Shown: piece after piece, positions 18,730 to 25,841 of the stretch
How positions within the stretch are numbered: position 1 is the first letter of the stretch
Layout: the number at the start of each line of letters is the position of its first letter
Source of the DNA: Helicobacter pylori
GTDB lineage: Bacteria > Campylobacterota > Campylobacteria > Campylobacterales > Helicobacteraceae
Assembly: GCF_900120335.1 (NCBI RefSeq)
Contig: NZ_LT635477.1
Location: 744,001-808,000, forward strand
Reading direction: 5' to 3'
DNA: 64,000 nt
Translations under genes and position numbers: made by a program
Notes under the pieces: generated by a model
Databases searched by the model: none
Seen by the model: the letters and a program-made list of their open reading frames with translations, nothing else
What the model was told of the DNA's origin: nothing

Positions 18730-18745
18730 TATAATAATCTATAAT
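18730..18745 (+). promoter_or_regulatory. Two overlapping consensus -10 boxes in non-coding DNA
   Basis: TATAAT occurs at 18730-18735 and again at 18740-18745. Both are perfect consensus and precede no protein gene. A transcript would start near 18752 and run into the structured region ending at the hairpin at 18962-19000. A third TATAAT sits at 18934-18939. Confidence 0.5.
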
Positions 18746-18751
18746 TGCTAA

Positions 18752-19000
18752 CCACTTGATGATGATTTAACTTTCGCCCCCATTTTTCTTAATTTCATGG
18801 CTCTCATTCTATTAATAATTTTTGTGTAGGATTAGGTTTGGTGAGTTTAGGGGTTCCCAAACCTACCCCTTGTAATTGAGCCATAAGGAGGAACGGTGGC
18901 TCACTCTCGCTATTTTATAAAGGTTTGAAACGCTATAATTGGTGCCGTCTCTGTGATGGTTAGGGAGTGTCCCAATGGCCTCTAACTCCCTTAATTTTTT
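18752..19000 (+). ncRNA. Predicted structured non-coding transcript
   Basis: Between flgR and uvrA. Stems seen: AGGTTTGG (18834-18841) with CCAAACCT (18857-18864); AGGGGT (18849-18854, inside that loop) with ACCCCT (18865-18870), which is mutually exclusive or a pseudoknot; TGAGCCA with TGGCTCA around 18877-18903; and a terminator stem AGGGAGT/ACTCCCT (18962-18991) followed by TAATTTTTT. It has its own consensus -10 boxes. A 10-codon hydrophobic frame (MALILLIIFV) lies near 18797. It does not look like tmRNA, RNase P RNA or SRP RNA. It could be a regulatory RNA or a type I toxin-antitoxin locus; the function is unknown. Confidence 0.4.
18962..19000 (+). terminator. Intrinsic terminator of the predicted non-coding transcript
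   Basis: Seven-base-pair stem AGGGAGT/ACTCCCT with a 16-base loop, followed by TAATTTTTT. A TATAAT box at 18934-18939 would alone give an RNA of roughly 55 bases ending here. Confidence 0.55.
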
Positions 19001-19016
19001 CTCAAACTCTCATGCG

Positions 19017-19085
19017 ATGGATTTTAAAGGCATGGTTTCTTTGCTAGCTTTTATTTATATAATCAATGGTTATTGTTGCTGCTAG
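19017..19085 (+). CDS. Candidate small hydrophobic peptide, 22 residues
   Basis: ATG at 19017 encodes MDFKGMVSLLAFIYIINGYCCC, a short mostly hydrophobic peptide that could span a membrane. It lies inside a nested stem-loop: outer arms CATGGTTTC (19031-19039) and GAAACCATG (19098-19106), inner arms GCTAGC at 19043-19048 and 19081-19086. No good ribosome site precedes it. Small hydrophobic peptides within folded RNAs are typical of type I toxins in this species, but no match is claimed. Confidence 0.2.
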   Translation: MDFKGMVSLLAFIYIINGYCCC

Positions 19086-19106
19086 CCTTATAATTTTGAA
19101 ACCATG
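19031..19106. other. Nested perfect inverted repeats
   Basis: Two concentric perfect inverted repeats (9 bp outer, 6 bp inner), with spacers of 3 and 11 bases between the arms and a 32-base loop. This is too long for a simple terminator. Confidence 0.6.
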
Positions 19107-19185
19107 ACGCAATAGCGCCTCTGCTCTCTAATATCTAGCTGTCTGTTATTTTCAGCCCTACATCGTTTCTACAAACAAATGCAAG

Positions 19186-22011
19186 CTATTTCAATTCCAA
19201 AGCTAAAAATTTTCCCGTGTAGCTTTGGGTTTTTTCGCAATTTTGTGCCACTTCTAAAGGCGTGCCGCTCGCAATGACCCTCCCACCCTTATCCCCCCCA
19301 TCAGGCCCCATGTCTATAATGTAATCAGCGTTTTTGATAATGTCTAAATTATGCTCAATCACTAGCATGGAATTGCCTAACGCCACTAAAGAGTGCAAAA
19401 CCTGTAAAAGGTGATTCACGTCTTCAAAATGCAAACCGGTGGTAGGCTCATCTAAAATATAAAGGGTTTTGCCTGTGTCTTTTTTACTCAATTCTTTAGC
19501 CAATTTGATCCTTTGAGCCTCCCCCCCGCTTAAAGTGGTAGCGTTTTGCCCTAAAGTGATATAGCCCAAGCCCACATCTATAAGCGTTTTTAACTTCACA
19601 GCGATTTTAGGGAATTTAGCAAAAAATTCATAAGCCTCTTCCACGCTCATGTTCAACACATCAGCAATGGATTTGCCTTTCACCTTGATTTCTAAAGTTT
19701 GGGGGTTATATTTAGCGCCCTTACAGCTATCGCATTGGACTAATACATCAGGCAAAAAGTGCATTTCTATTTTAATGTCCCCATCGCCTTGGCACTTCTC
19801 ACACCGCCCCCCTTTCACATTAAAGCTAAAACGGCTCGCACTATAGCCTAAAATTTTAGCTTCTTTTTGCTCGGCAAATAAAATCCTGATTTCATCCATC
19901 ACCCCTGTGTAAGTGGCAGGGTTGCTCCGTGGGGTTTTGCCTATGGGGGCTTGATCCAAATAAATCACTTTATCCAAATGCTCCAACCCTACAATCTCCA
20001 CCCCATTCAAACTTTGAGCTTTTTTAGCATGGTTTAAAAGGGTTTGAGCGGTGGGTAAAAGGGTTTGTAAAATCAGCGAGCTTTTACCGCTCCCGCTCAC
20101 CCCCGTAATGCACACCAATTGTTTTAAAGGGATTTGAACGCTCAAATTCTTAATGTTATTGATATTGACATTTTTAATTTCTAAAAAATGCTTTTCTTTA
20201 GGGAGTTCAAATTTGGGGCGCTCAATCTTTTTAGTGCCGTTGAGATATAAGGCGGTAGAATGGTTATTTTGCAATAAATCTTTCACGCTCCCGCTAAAAA
20301 CCACTTCACCCCCATGCCTTCCAGCCTTTGGCCCAATATCCACAACAAAATCCGCATGCTTAATCGTCTCTTTATCATGCTCTACGACAATGAGCGTGTT
20401 CCCTTTTTTTTGTAAATTCCTAAGGGTGTTGATGAGTTTGAGCGTGTCTTTTTCATGCAAGCCAATGCTAGGCTCATCTAAAACATACAAAACCCCTGTC
20501 AAACCGCTCCCGATTTGACTAGCGATTCGTATCCTTTGGCTCTCCCCTCCGCTAATCGTTCGCGCATCCCTCCCTAAAGTCAAATACCCTAGCCCCACAT
20601 CGTATAAAAAAAACACCCTTTCTAAAATCTCTTTTAAAATGGGTTCAGCGATCTTTTTTTCTTGCTCGTTAAGATAGCTAAAATGCGTGGGATCATTAAA
20701 AAAATGATAGACTTCTTCAATGGGCTTAGTTAAAAAATCCGCCATTTTCAAGCCAGCGACTTGGACGCTCAGACTGGAGGCTTTCAAACGATGCCCATTA
20801 CACGAAGAACAGGTTTTTTCGCTCATGTAATCGCTCAAATCCTTTTGCTCTTTAAACATGTCATAAGCGATTTGGATAATGCCTTTCCAGGGGCGTTTCA
20901 AGGGGCTGTTTTTAAAATGAAAGCTGATTTCAGTGCCATTCCCATACAAAAGAGCGTCCTGTTGCTCTTTATTCAACTCGTTGAAACAAAGCGTGCTGTC
21001 AATGCCATTGTATTCGCAAAAGCCTTCAAACATTTGAGCGTAATAACTGCGGTTATACCCAAAAATCACTTTAATCGCCCCTTGTTTTAAAGGCGTGTTA
21101 GGATCTAAAATCTTACTAATATCTAAGCTAAATTTTGTCCCTAAACCCAAACAACTTTCGCACGCCCCTTTAGGCGAATTGAAGGAAAAACTCAAAGGCT
21201 CTAATTCTTCAAAACTCATCTTGCACTTAAAACATGCCTTATGCTCGCTGTAATGTTTCCTAATGCTTGGCGCGTTGTCTTGCAAGATTTCCACTTCTAA
21301 TTCCCCATAACTTTCTTTAAGGGCTTTTTCTATTGCACTAGCGATCCGTGAAGCGTTTTCGCTATTGATAACCACCCTATCCACCACCGCTTCAATGGTG
21401 TGTTTTTTGGTTTTGTGCAAATGGATTTCTTCATCTAAACGCACCATCACCCCATCAACAAAAGCCCTCACATACCCCTTTAAACGCAAGCTCTCTAATT
21501 TATCGTTAAACGAACCTTTTTTATCTTTAATAATGGGAGCAAGAATAATGATTTTAGAATTTTCTTCTAAATGACAGATTTGAGAAATGATATCGCTCGC
21601 GCTCATAGAACTAATAGGCTCTAAACATGTGGGGCAAAATTGCTCCCCAACCCTTGCAAACAGCAACCTTAAATAATCATAAATTTCAGTGATCGTCCCC
21701 ACAGTGGATCTAGGGTTTTTAGAAGTGGTTTTTTGATCAATAGCGATCGCTGGGGTTAGGCCTTCAATCTTATCCACATTAGGCTTACCCACTTTATCTA
21801 AAAATTGCCTCGCATAGCTGGACAAACTCTCTAAATAGCGCCTTTGGCCTTCAGCGTATAAAGTGTCAAACGCCAGAGTGGATTTACCCGAACCGCTCAA
21901 TCCGGTAAAAACAACAAACTGGTTTTTAGGGATTTCTAAAAAGATATTTTTGAGATTGTTTTCCCTAGCCCCTTGAATAATGATCTTATCCATAATGGTT
22001 TTATGTTGCAA
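19186..22011 (-). CDS. uvrA: Excinuclease ABC subunit A
   Basis: 935-941 residues. Two ABC-type ATPase halves: Walker A GLSGSGKS near residue 40 and GVSGSGKS near 640, with signatures SGGESQRI and SGGEAQRI. Zinc-finger cysteines are in CFKCKMSF...CESCLG and CEKCQGDGD...CDSCKG. It is the damage-recognition subunit of nucleotide excision repair with UvrB. Start: a TTG at 22011 sits a few bases after AAGGAAA. The ATG of MDKIII at 21993 gives the usual 935 residues but has no close ribosome site. Both remain possible. Confidence 0.97.
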   Translation of the reverse strand: MQHKTIMDKIIIQGARENNLKNIFLEIPKNQFVVFTGLSGSGKSTLAFDTLYAEGQRRYLESLSSYARQFLDKVGKPNVDKIEGLTPAIAIDQKTTSKNPRSTVGTITEIYDYLRLLFARVGEQFCPTCLEPISSMSASDIISQICHLEENSKIIILAPIIKDKKGSFNDKLESLRLKGYVRAFVDGVMVRLDEEIHLHKTKKHTIEAVVDRVVINSENASRIASAIEKALKESYGELEVEILQDNAPSIRKHYSEHKACFKCKMSFEELEPLSFSFNSPKGACESCLGLGTKFSLDISKILDPNTPLKQGAIKVIFGYNRSYYAQMFEGFCEYNGIDSTLCFNELNKEQQDALLYGNGTEISFHFKNSPLKRPWKGIIQIAYDMFKEQKDLSDYMSEKTCSSCNGHRLKASSLSVQVAGLKMADFLTKPIEEVYHFFNDPTHFSYLNEQEKKIAEPILKEILERVFFLYDVGLGYLTLGRDARTISGGESQRIRIASQIGSGLTGVLYVLDEPSIGLHEKDTLKLINTLRNLQKKGNTLIVVEHDKETIKHADFVVDIGPKAGRHGGEVVFSGSVKDLLQNNHSTALYLNGTKKIERPKFELPKEKHFLEIKNVNINNIKNLSVQIPLKQLVCITGVSGSGKSSLILQTLLPTAQTLLNHAKKAQSLNGVEIVGLEHLDKVIYLDQAPIGKTPRSNPATYTGVMDEIRILFAEQKEAKILGYSASRFSFNVKGGRCEKCQGDGDIKIEMHFLPDVLVQCDSCKGAKYNPQTLEIKVKGKSIADVLNMSVEEAYEFFAKFPKIAVKLKTLIDVGLGYITLGQNATTLSGGEAQRIKLAKELSKKDTGKTLYILDEPTTGLHFEDVNHLLQVLHSLVALGNSMLVIEHNLDIIKNADYIIDMGPDGGDKGGRVIASGTPLEVAQNCEKTQSYTGKFLALELK

Positions 22012-22133
22012 GAGTTTCCTTAAAATAAGAAAGTGGATTAAAAGGAGCTATTATACTTCAAAAAAGAATGGTTTTATTATCATTTCTTATTCATAAGAGT
22101 TAAAAATATTTGCTTGATTAAGGATAAACATGC

Positions 22134-22139
22134 TATTAT
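22134..22139 (+). promoter_or_regulatory. Extended -10 promoter of hopE
   Basis: TGCTATTAT (extended -10) about 45 bases before the hopE start, in the divergent gap between uvrA and hopE. Confidence 0.5.
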
Positions 22140-22184
22140 TCTATGAGAAAATTTTAAAGATAGGAATGTAAAGGAATGGAATTT

Positions 22185-22997
22185 ATGAAAAAGTTTGTAG
22201 CTTTAGGGCTTCTATCCGCAGTTTTAAGCTCTTCGTTGTTAGCCGAAGGCGATGGTGTTTATATAGGGACTAATTATCAGCTTGGACAAGCCCGTTTGAA
22301 TAGCAATATTTATAATACAGGGGATTGCACAGGGAGTGTTGTAGGTTGCCCCCCAGGTCTTACCGCTAATAAGCATAACCCAGGAGGCACCAATATCAAT
22401 TGGCACTCCAAATACGCTAATGGGGCTTTGAATGGTTTTGGGTTGAATGTGGGTTATAAGAAATTTTTCCAATTCAAGTCGCTAGATATGACAAGCAAGT
22501 GGTTTGGTTTTAGAGTGTATGGGCTTTTTGATTACGGGCATGCCGATTTAGGTAAGCAAGTTTATGCGCCTAATAAAATCCAGTTGGATATGGTCTCTTG
22601 GGGTGTGGGGAGCGATTTGTTAGCTGATATTATTGATAAGGACAACGCTTCTTTTGGTATTTTTGGTGGGGTCGCTATCGGCGGTAACACTTGGAAAAGC
22701 TCCGCAGCGAACTATTGGAAAGAGCAAATCATTGAAGCCAAAGGTCCTGATGTTTGTACCCCTACTTATTGTAACCCTAACGCCCCTTATAGCACCAACA
22801 CTTCGACCGTTGCTTTTCAAGTATGGTTGAATTTTGGGGTGAGAGCCAATATCTACAAGCATAATGGCGTGGAATTTGGCGTGAGAGTGCCGCTACTCAT
22901 CAATAAATTTTTGAGTGCGGGTCCTAACGCTACTAATCTTTATTACCATTTGAAACGGGATTATTCGCTTTATTTGGGGTATAACTACACTTTTTAA
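22185..22997 (+). CDS. hopE: Outer-membrane porin HopE
   Basis: 270 residues from the ATG of MKKFVALG; the ATG 9 bases earlier is tight against AAAGGA, so the later one is preferred. The signal peptide ends ...SSSLLA before EGDGVYIG, a typical Hop N-terminus. The C-terminus LYLGYNYTF shows the alternating hydrophobic pattern with terminal Phe required for outer-membrane insertion. HopE is a known non-specific porin of H. pylori and one of the shortest Hop proteins. Confidence 0.93.
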   Translation: MKKFVALGLLSAVLSSSLLAEGDGVYIGTNYQLGQARLNSNIYNTGDCTGSVVGCPPGLTANKHNPGGTNINWHSKYANGALNGFGLNVGYKKFFQFKSLDMTSKWFGFRVYGLFDYGHADLGKQVYAPNKIQLDMVSWGVGSDLLADIIDKDNASFGIFGGVAIGGNTWKSSAANYWKEQIIEAKGPDVCTPTYCNPNAPYSTNTSTVAFQVWLNFGVRANIYKHNGVEFGVRVPLLINKFLSAGPNATNLYYHLKRDYSLYLGYNYTF

Positions 22998-22999
22998 AT

Positions 23000-23024
23000 A
23001 AAAGGGTATCTTTAAGCCCTTTTT
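23000..23024 (+). terminator. hopE terminator
   Basis: Stem AAAAGGG/CCCTTTT with a 10-base loop, ending in a T-run, just after the hopE stop. Confidence 0.7.
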
Positions 23025-23169
23025 AGTCTTTATGAAAAGGGTTTTAGTTTGAATTTTCACACCTTAAAAAGCTAAGATTAATTAAAAGAAACTTTTGAGC
23101 GTAACCAACAAAATCAATACCATTGAGTAGGCATTTGGAAAATTCATCTAAGGGTTTTAAGGGGATTGT

Positions 23170-24096
23170 TTGCAAGAAATAGAAAATCTGCACCAAAGCG
23201 TTTTGTTGCAAGAAGTCTTGCAGGCGTTCGCACCTTTAGAAGAAGGGATTTTGATTGATTGCACTTTAGGGTTAGGGGGGCATTCTAAAGCGATTCTATC
23301 CCAAAAACCGCACCTGAAACTCATTGGCATTGATAAAGATAAGTTCGCTCAAGAAATCGCTAAAGAACGATTGAAAGAATTTGAAGGGCGTTATCATCTC
23401 TTAAGCGGGGGTTTTGCCAAACGCTTTAAAGAAGCCCTAGAAATTCATGGCGAGCGAATCAAGGGGGTTTTAGTGGATTTAGGGGTGAGCTCCTTACAGC
23501 TTGATGATGACAATAGAGGGTTTAATTTCCACTCGCACACTCTAGATATGCGCATGGATTTGGAAAGCAAATTGAACGCTCAAAAAGTCATCAACTCTTA
23601 TCCTGTAGTGGCGTTAGAAAAAATCTTTAGAGACTATGGCGAAATCAAGGAATACAAAAAAATCGCTCACAAAATCGTAGAGAGGCGCACTAAAAAACCC
23701 TTTAAAGACGCTAAGGATTTGAGCGAGTTTTTAAGCTCCCTTTCTAAAAATAAAAAAATCCACCCAGCGACTTTGGTGTTTCAAGCCGTTCGCATAGAAG
23801 TCAATAGCGAATTAGAAGAATTAAAAGAATTTTTACAATGCGCTAGAAACCTTAAGGGGGCGATTTTGTGCGTGATTTCTTTTCATTCTTTAGAAGACGC
23901 ATTGGTGAAAAACGCTTTCAAAGATTACGCTAAAAATTGCATTTGCGATCCTTCAAGCTTCAAATGCGCTTGCTCTAATAATCACGCTTTAGGCAAAATT
24001 TTAACCAAAAAGCCCATCACTCCAAGCCCAGAAGAAATTAAAAACAACAGGCGTTCACGGAGCGCTAAAATGAGGGTGTTTCAATTCAAGCCATGA
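23170..24096 (+). CDS. rsmH: 16S rRNA m4C1402 methyltransferase RsmH
   Basis: 308 residues. SAM-binding motif [15 protein letters not shown] at residues 28-42; [13 protein letters not shown] near 100; family signature VISFHSLED near 235. The TTG start at 23170 follows AAGGGG. Also called mraW, it methylates cytosine 1402 of 16S rRNA. In most bacteria mraW is followed by ftsL in the cell-division cluster, and here a small FtsL-like gene follows 20 bases later. Confidence 0.96.
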   Translation: MQEIENLHQSVLLQEVLQAFAPLEEGILIDCTLGLGGHSKAILSQKPHLKLIGIDKDKFAQEIAKERLKEFEGRYHLLSGGFAKRFKEALEIHGERIKGVLVDLGVSSLQLDDDNRGFNFHSHTLDMRMDLESKLNAQKVINSYPVVALEKIFRDYGEIKEYKKIAHKIVERRTKKPFKDAKDLSEFLSSLSKNKKIHPATLVFQAVRIEVNSELEELKEFLQCARNLKGAILCVISFHSLEDALVKNAFKDYAKNCICDPSSFKCACSNNHALGKILTKKPITPSPEEIKNNRRSRSAKMRVFQFKP

Positions 24097-24116
24097 GTAA
24101 GTTATATGAGTAAGCC

Positions 24117-24461
24117 ATGAATATCAAAACCCATTCTTCAAACGAAAAAGAACGCTTTGTGCGCATAGAAGAGGACGAAAAGAAAGAATTATTCGCTGGA
24201 ACTGCAAATGAAAATCCGCATGGCCTTTCTTTAATGGCTTTAATAGGGGTATTGGTTTTTGGGGGCGCGTTTTTAGCCTTATTAGCGCCTAAAATTTATT
24301 TAAGCAATAATATCTATTATATTAGCCGTAAAATCAACACCCTAGAAGATCAAAAACGCCTGCTTTTAGAAGAACAACAAATCCTAAAAAACGAATTAGA
24401 AAAAGAGCGTTTTAAATACTACATAGAGAATAGTGAAAATATTGGCGATATTGCGTTTTAA
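24117..24461 (+). CDS. Small membrane protein with coiled coil, FtsL-like by structure and position
   Basis: 114 residues: a charged cytoplasmic N-terminus (1-37), one membrane segment (about 38-61, SLMALIGVLVFGGAFLALLA), then an extracytoplasmic coiled coil (about 68-105, rich in Leu/Glu/Lys with LEDQKRLLLEEQQILKNEL). This is the architecture of FtsL, the divisome protein that works with FtsB and FtsQ. It lies directly after rsmH, the usual ftsL position. Sequence similarity cannot be judged by eye because FtsL is poorly conserved. Gene order suggests HP0708. Confidence 0.7.
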   Translation: MNIKTHSSNEKERFVRIEEDEKKELFAGTANENPHGLSLMALIGVLVFGGAFLALLAPKIYLSNNIYYISRKINTLEDQKRLLLEEQQILKNELEKERFKYYIENSENIGDIAF

Positions 24462-24620
24462 ATAAAACCCCCTATCCTTAAAAGAGTCTAATTAATGGTA
24501 AATCATTTTAAATTATTTTGACATAAAGACTTATTTTAAAATTTTGTTTCAATACGAAATTTTAATCCCTTATAAAAACTTTAAACTTCAAAAAAACAAA
24601 CAAACAACCCCCTTAAATTG

Positions 24621-24626
24621 TATAAT
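24621..24626 (+). promoter_or_regulatory. -10 box of the hom-like promoter copy 1
   Basis: TTGTATAAT 36 bases before a hom-like ATG. The same block (CTTAAATTGTATAATAAA) recurs before the real hom gene at 25806-25811. Confidence 0.6.
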
Positions 24627-24656
24627 AAAAACACTTTAATCCAACAAAGGATAACC

Positions 24657-24698
24657 ATGAGAAAACAATCCACTCCACTTTTGTTATTCAGGAAATAA
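24657..24698 (+). CDS. 13-residue leader ORF, remnant of a hom signal-peptide start
   Basis: ATG at 24657 encodes MRKQSTPLLLFRK then TAA. It aligns with the start of the hom gene at 25842 (MRKLFIPLLLFSA), including the preceding ATAACC and the promoter 36 bases upstream. The frame closes 5 bases before the next gene's ATG. It is either dead debris of a hom duplication or a short leader coupled to the downstream gene. Confidence 0.5.
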   Translation: MRKQSTPLLLFRK

Positions 24699-24703
24699 TA
24701 TAG

Positions 24704-25606
24704 ATGAGAAAAACGATTTCAGCGTTGTTTTTATCAGCGTGTATAGGGTTATCGTCTGTTCATGCAGATAACGCTTTGATTTTACAAACAGATTTTAGCC
24801 TAAAAGATGGGGCCGTCTCGGCGATGAAAGGCGTCGCTTTCAGCGTTGATTCCAATCTTAAAATCTTTGATTTAACGCACGAAATCCCTCCGTATAACAT
24901 TTGGGAGAGTGCTTACCGCTTGTATCAAACCACTAGTTATTGGCCAAAAGGATCGGTATTTGTAAGCGTAGTTGATCCGGGCGTAGGCACTAATCGTAAA
25001 TCGGTGGTGCTAAAAACTAAAAACGGCCAGTATTTCGTCTCGCCGGATAACGGCACGCTGACTTTGGTGGCGCAAACTTTGGGGATTGATAGCGTGCGTG
25101 AAATTGATGAAAAAACTAACCGCTTGAAAGGTTCTGAAAAATCCTATACTTTCCATGGCCGTGATGTGTATGCTTACACTGGGGCGCGTTTGGCTTCTGG
25201 GGCGATCACATTCGAGCAGGTGGGGCCTGAGCTTCCCCCAAAAGTCGTTGAAATTCCTTACCAAAAAGCGAAAGCCACAAAAGGGGAAGTGAAAGGCAAT
25301 ATCCCGATTTTGGATATTCAATATGGCAATGTTTGGAGCAATATCAGCGATAAATTACTCAATCAAGCAGGGATCAAACGAAACGATACAGTGTGTGTAA
25401 CTATTTTTAAAAATTCCAAGAAACAATACGAAGAGAAAATGCCGTATGTCGCGAGCTTTGGCGATGTGCTAGAAGGCCAACCGTTAGTTTATTTAAACAG
25501 CTTGTTGAATGTTTCCGTGGCGCTGAATATGGATAATTTCGCGCAAAAACATCAAATCAAATCTGGCGCTGACTGGAATATTGATATAAAGAAGTGCACT
25601 AAATAA
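24704..25606 (+). CDS. Exported SAM hydrolase/hydroxide adenosyltransferase-like protein (DUF62)
   Basis: 300 residues with a signal peptide (MRKTISALFLSACIGLSSVHA). The DUF62/fluorinase-related family signature is present: LQTDFSLKDG near residue 28, VVDPGVGTNRKS near 90, and SYTFHGRDVYA near 146, supplying the Asp-Arg-His triad known to activate water. Relatives split S-adenosylmethionine to adenosine and methionine, but most are cytoplasmic; an exported version needs a substrate outside the cytoplasm. The ribosome site AGGAA overlaps the leader ORF end. From gene order it is HP0709. Confidence 0.8.
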   Translation: MRKTISALFLSACIGLSSVHADNALILQTDFSLKDGAVSAMKGVAFSVDSNLKIFDLTHEIPPYNIWESAYRLYQTTSYWPKGSVFVSVVDPGVGTNRKSVVLKTKNGQYFVSPDNGTLTLVAQTLGIDSVREIDEKTNRLKGSEKSYTFHGRDVYAYTGARLASGAITFEQVGPELPPKVVEIPYQKAKATKGEVKGNIPILDIQYGNVWSNISDKLLNQAGIKRNDTVCVTIFKNSKKQYEEKMPYVASFGDVLEGQPLVYLNSLLNVSVALNMDNFAQKHQIKSGADWNIDIKKCTK

Positions 25607-25805
25607 GGCGCTTTTTAGAAAATTAAGGGGTTATAAGGGGGGTTAGATATTTTTACCTACCAAACTTTGATTAACACAGCCTAATTAATGCTAAATTGGC
25701 CCTAAAACGAACGCTTGTTGTTAAAAATTTGTTTCAAATATGAAATACTAATCCCTTGTAAAAACTTTAAATTGTGAAAAATAAACAAACCATTCCCTTA
25801 AATTG

Positions 25806-25811
25806 TATAAT
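25806..25811 (+). promoter_or_regulatory. -10 box of the hom gene
   Basis: TTGTATAAT about 31 bases before the hom ATG. The upstream region from about 25720 is similar to 24540-24660, showing a duplicated promoter. Confidence 0.65.
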
Positions 25812-25841
25812 AAAGGCGCTATAAATTAAAAAGAGATAACC

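Noticed and set aside
18752..19000. tmRNA, RNase P RNA or SRP RNA
   Set aside because: None of the conserved core sequences of these RNAs that I know were found there.
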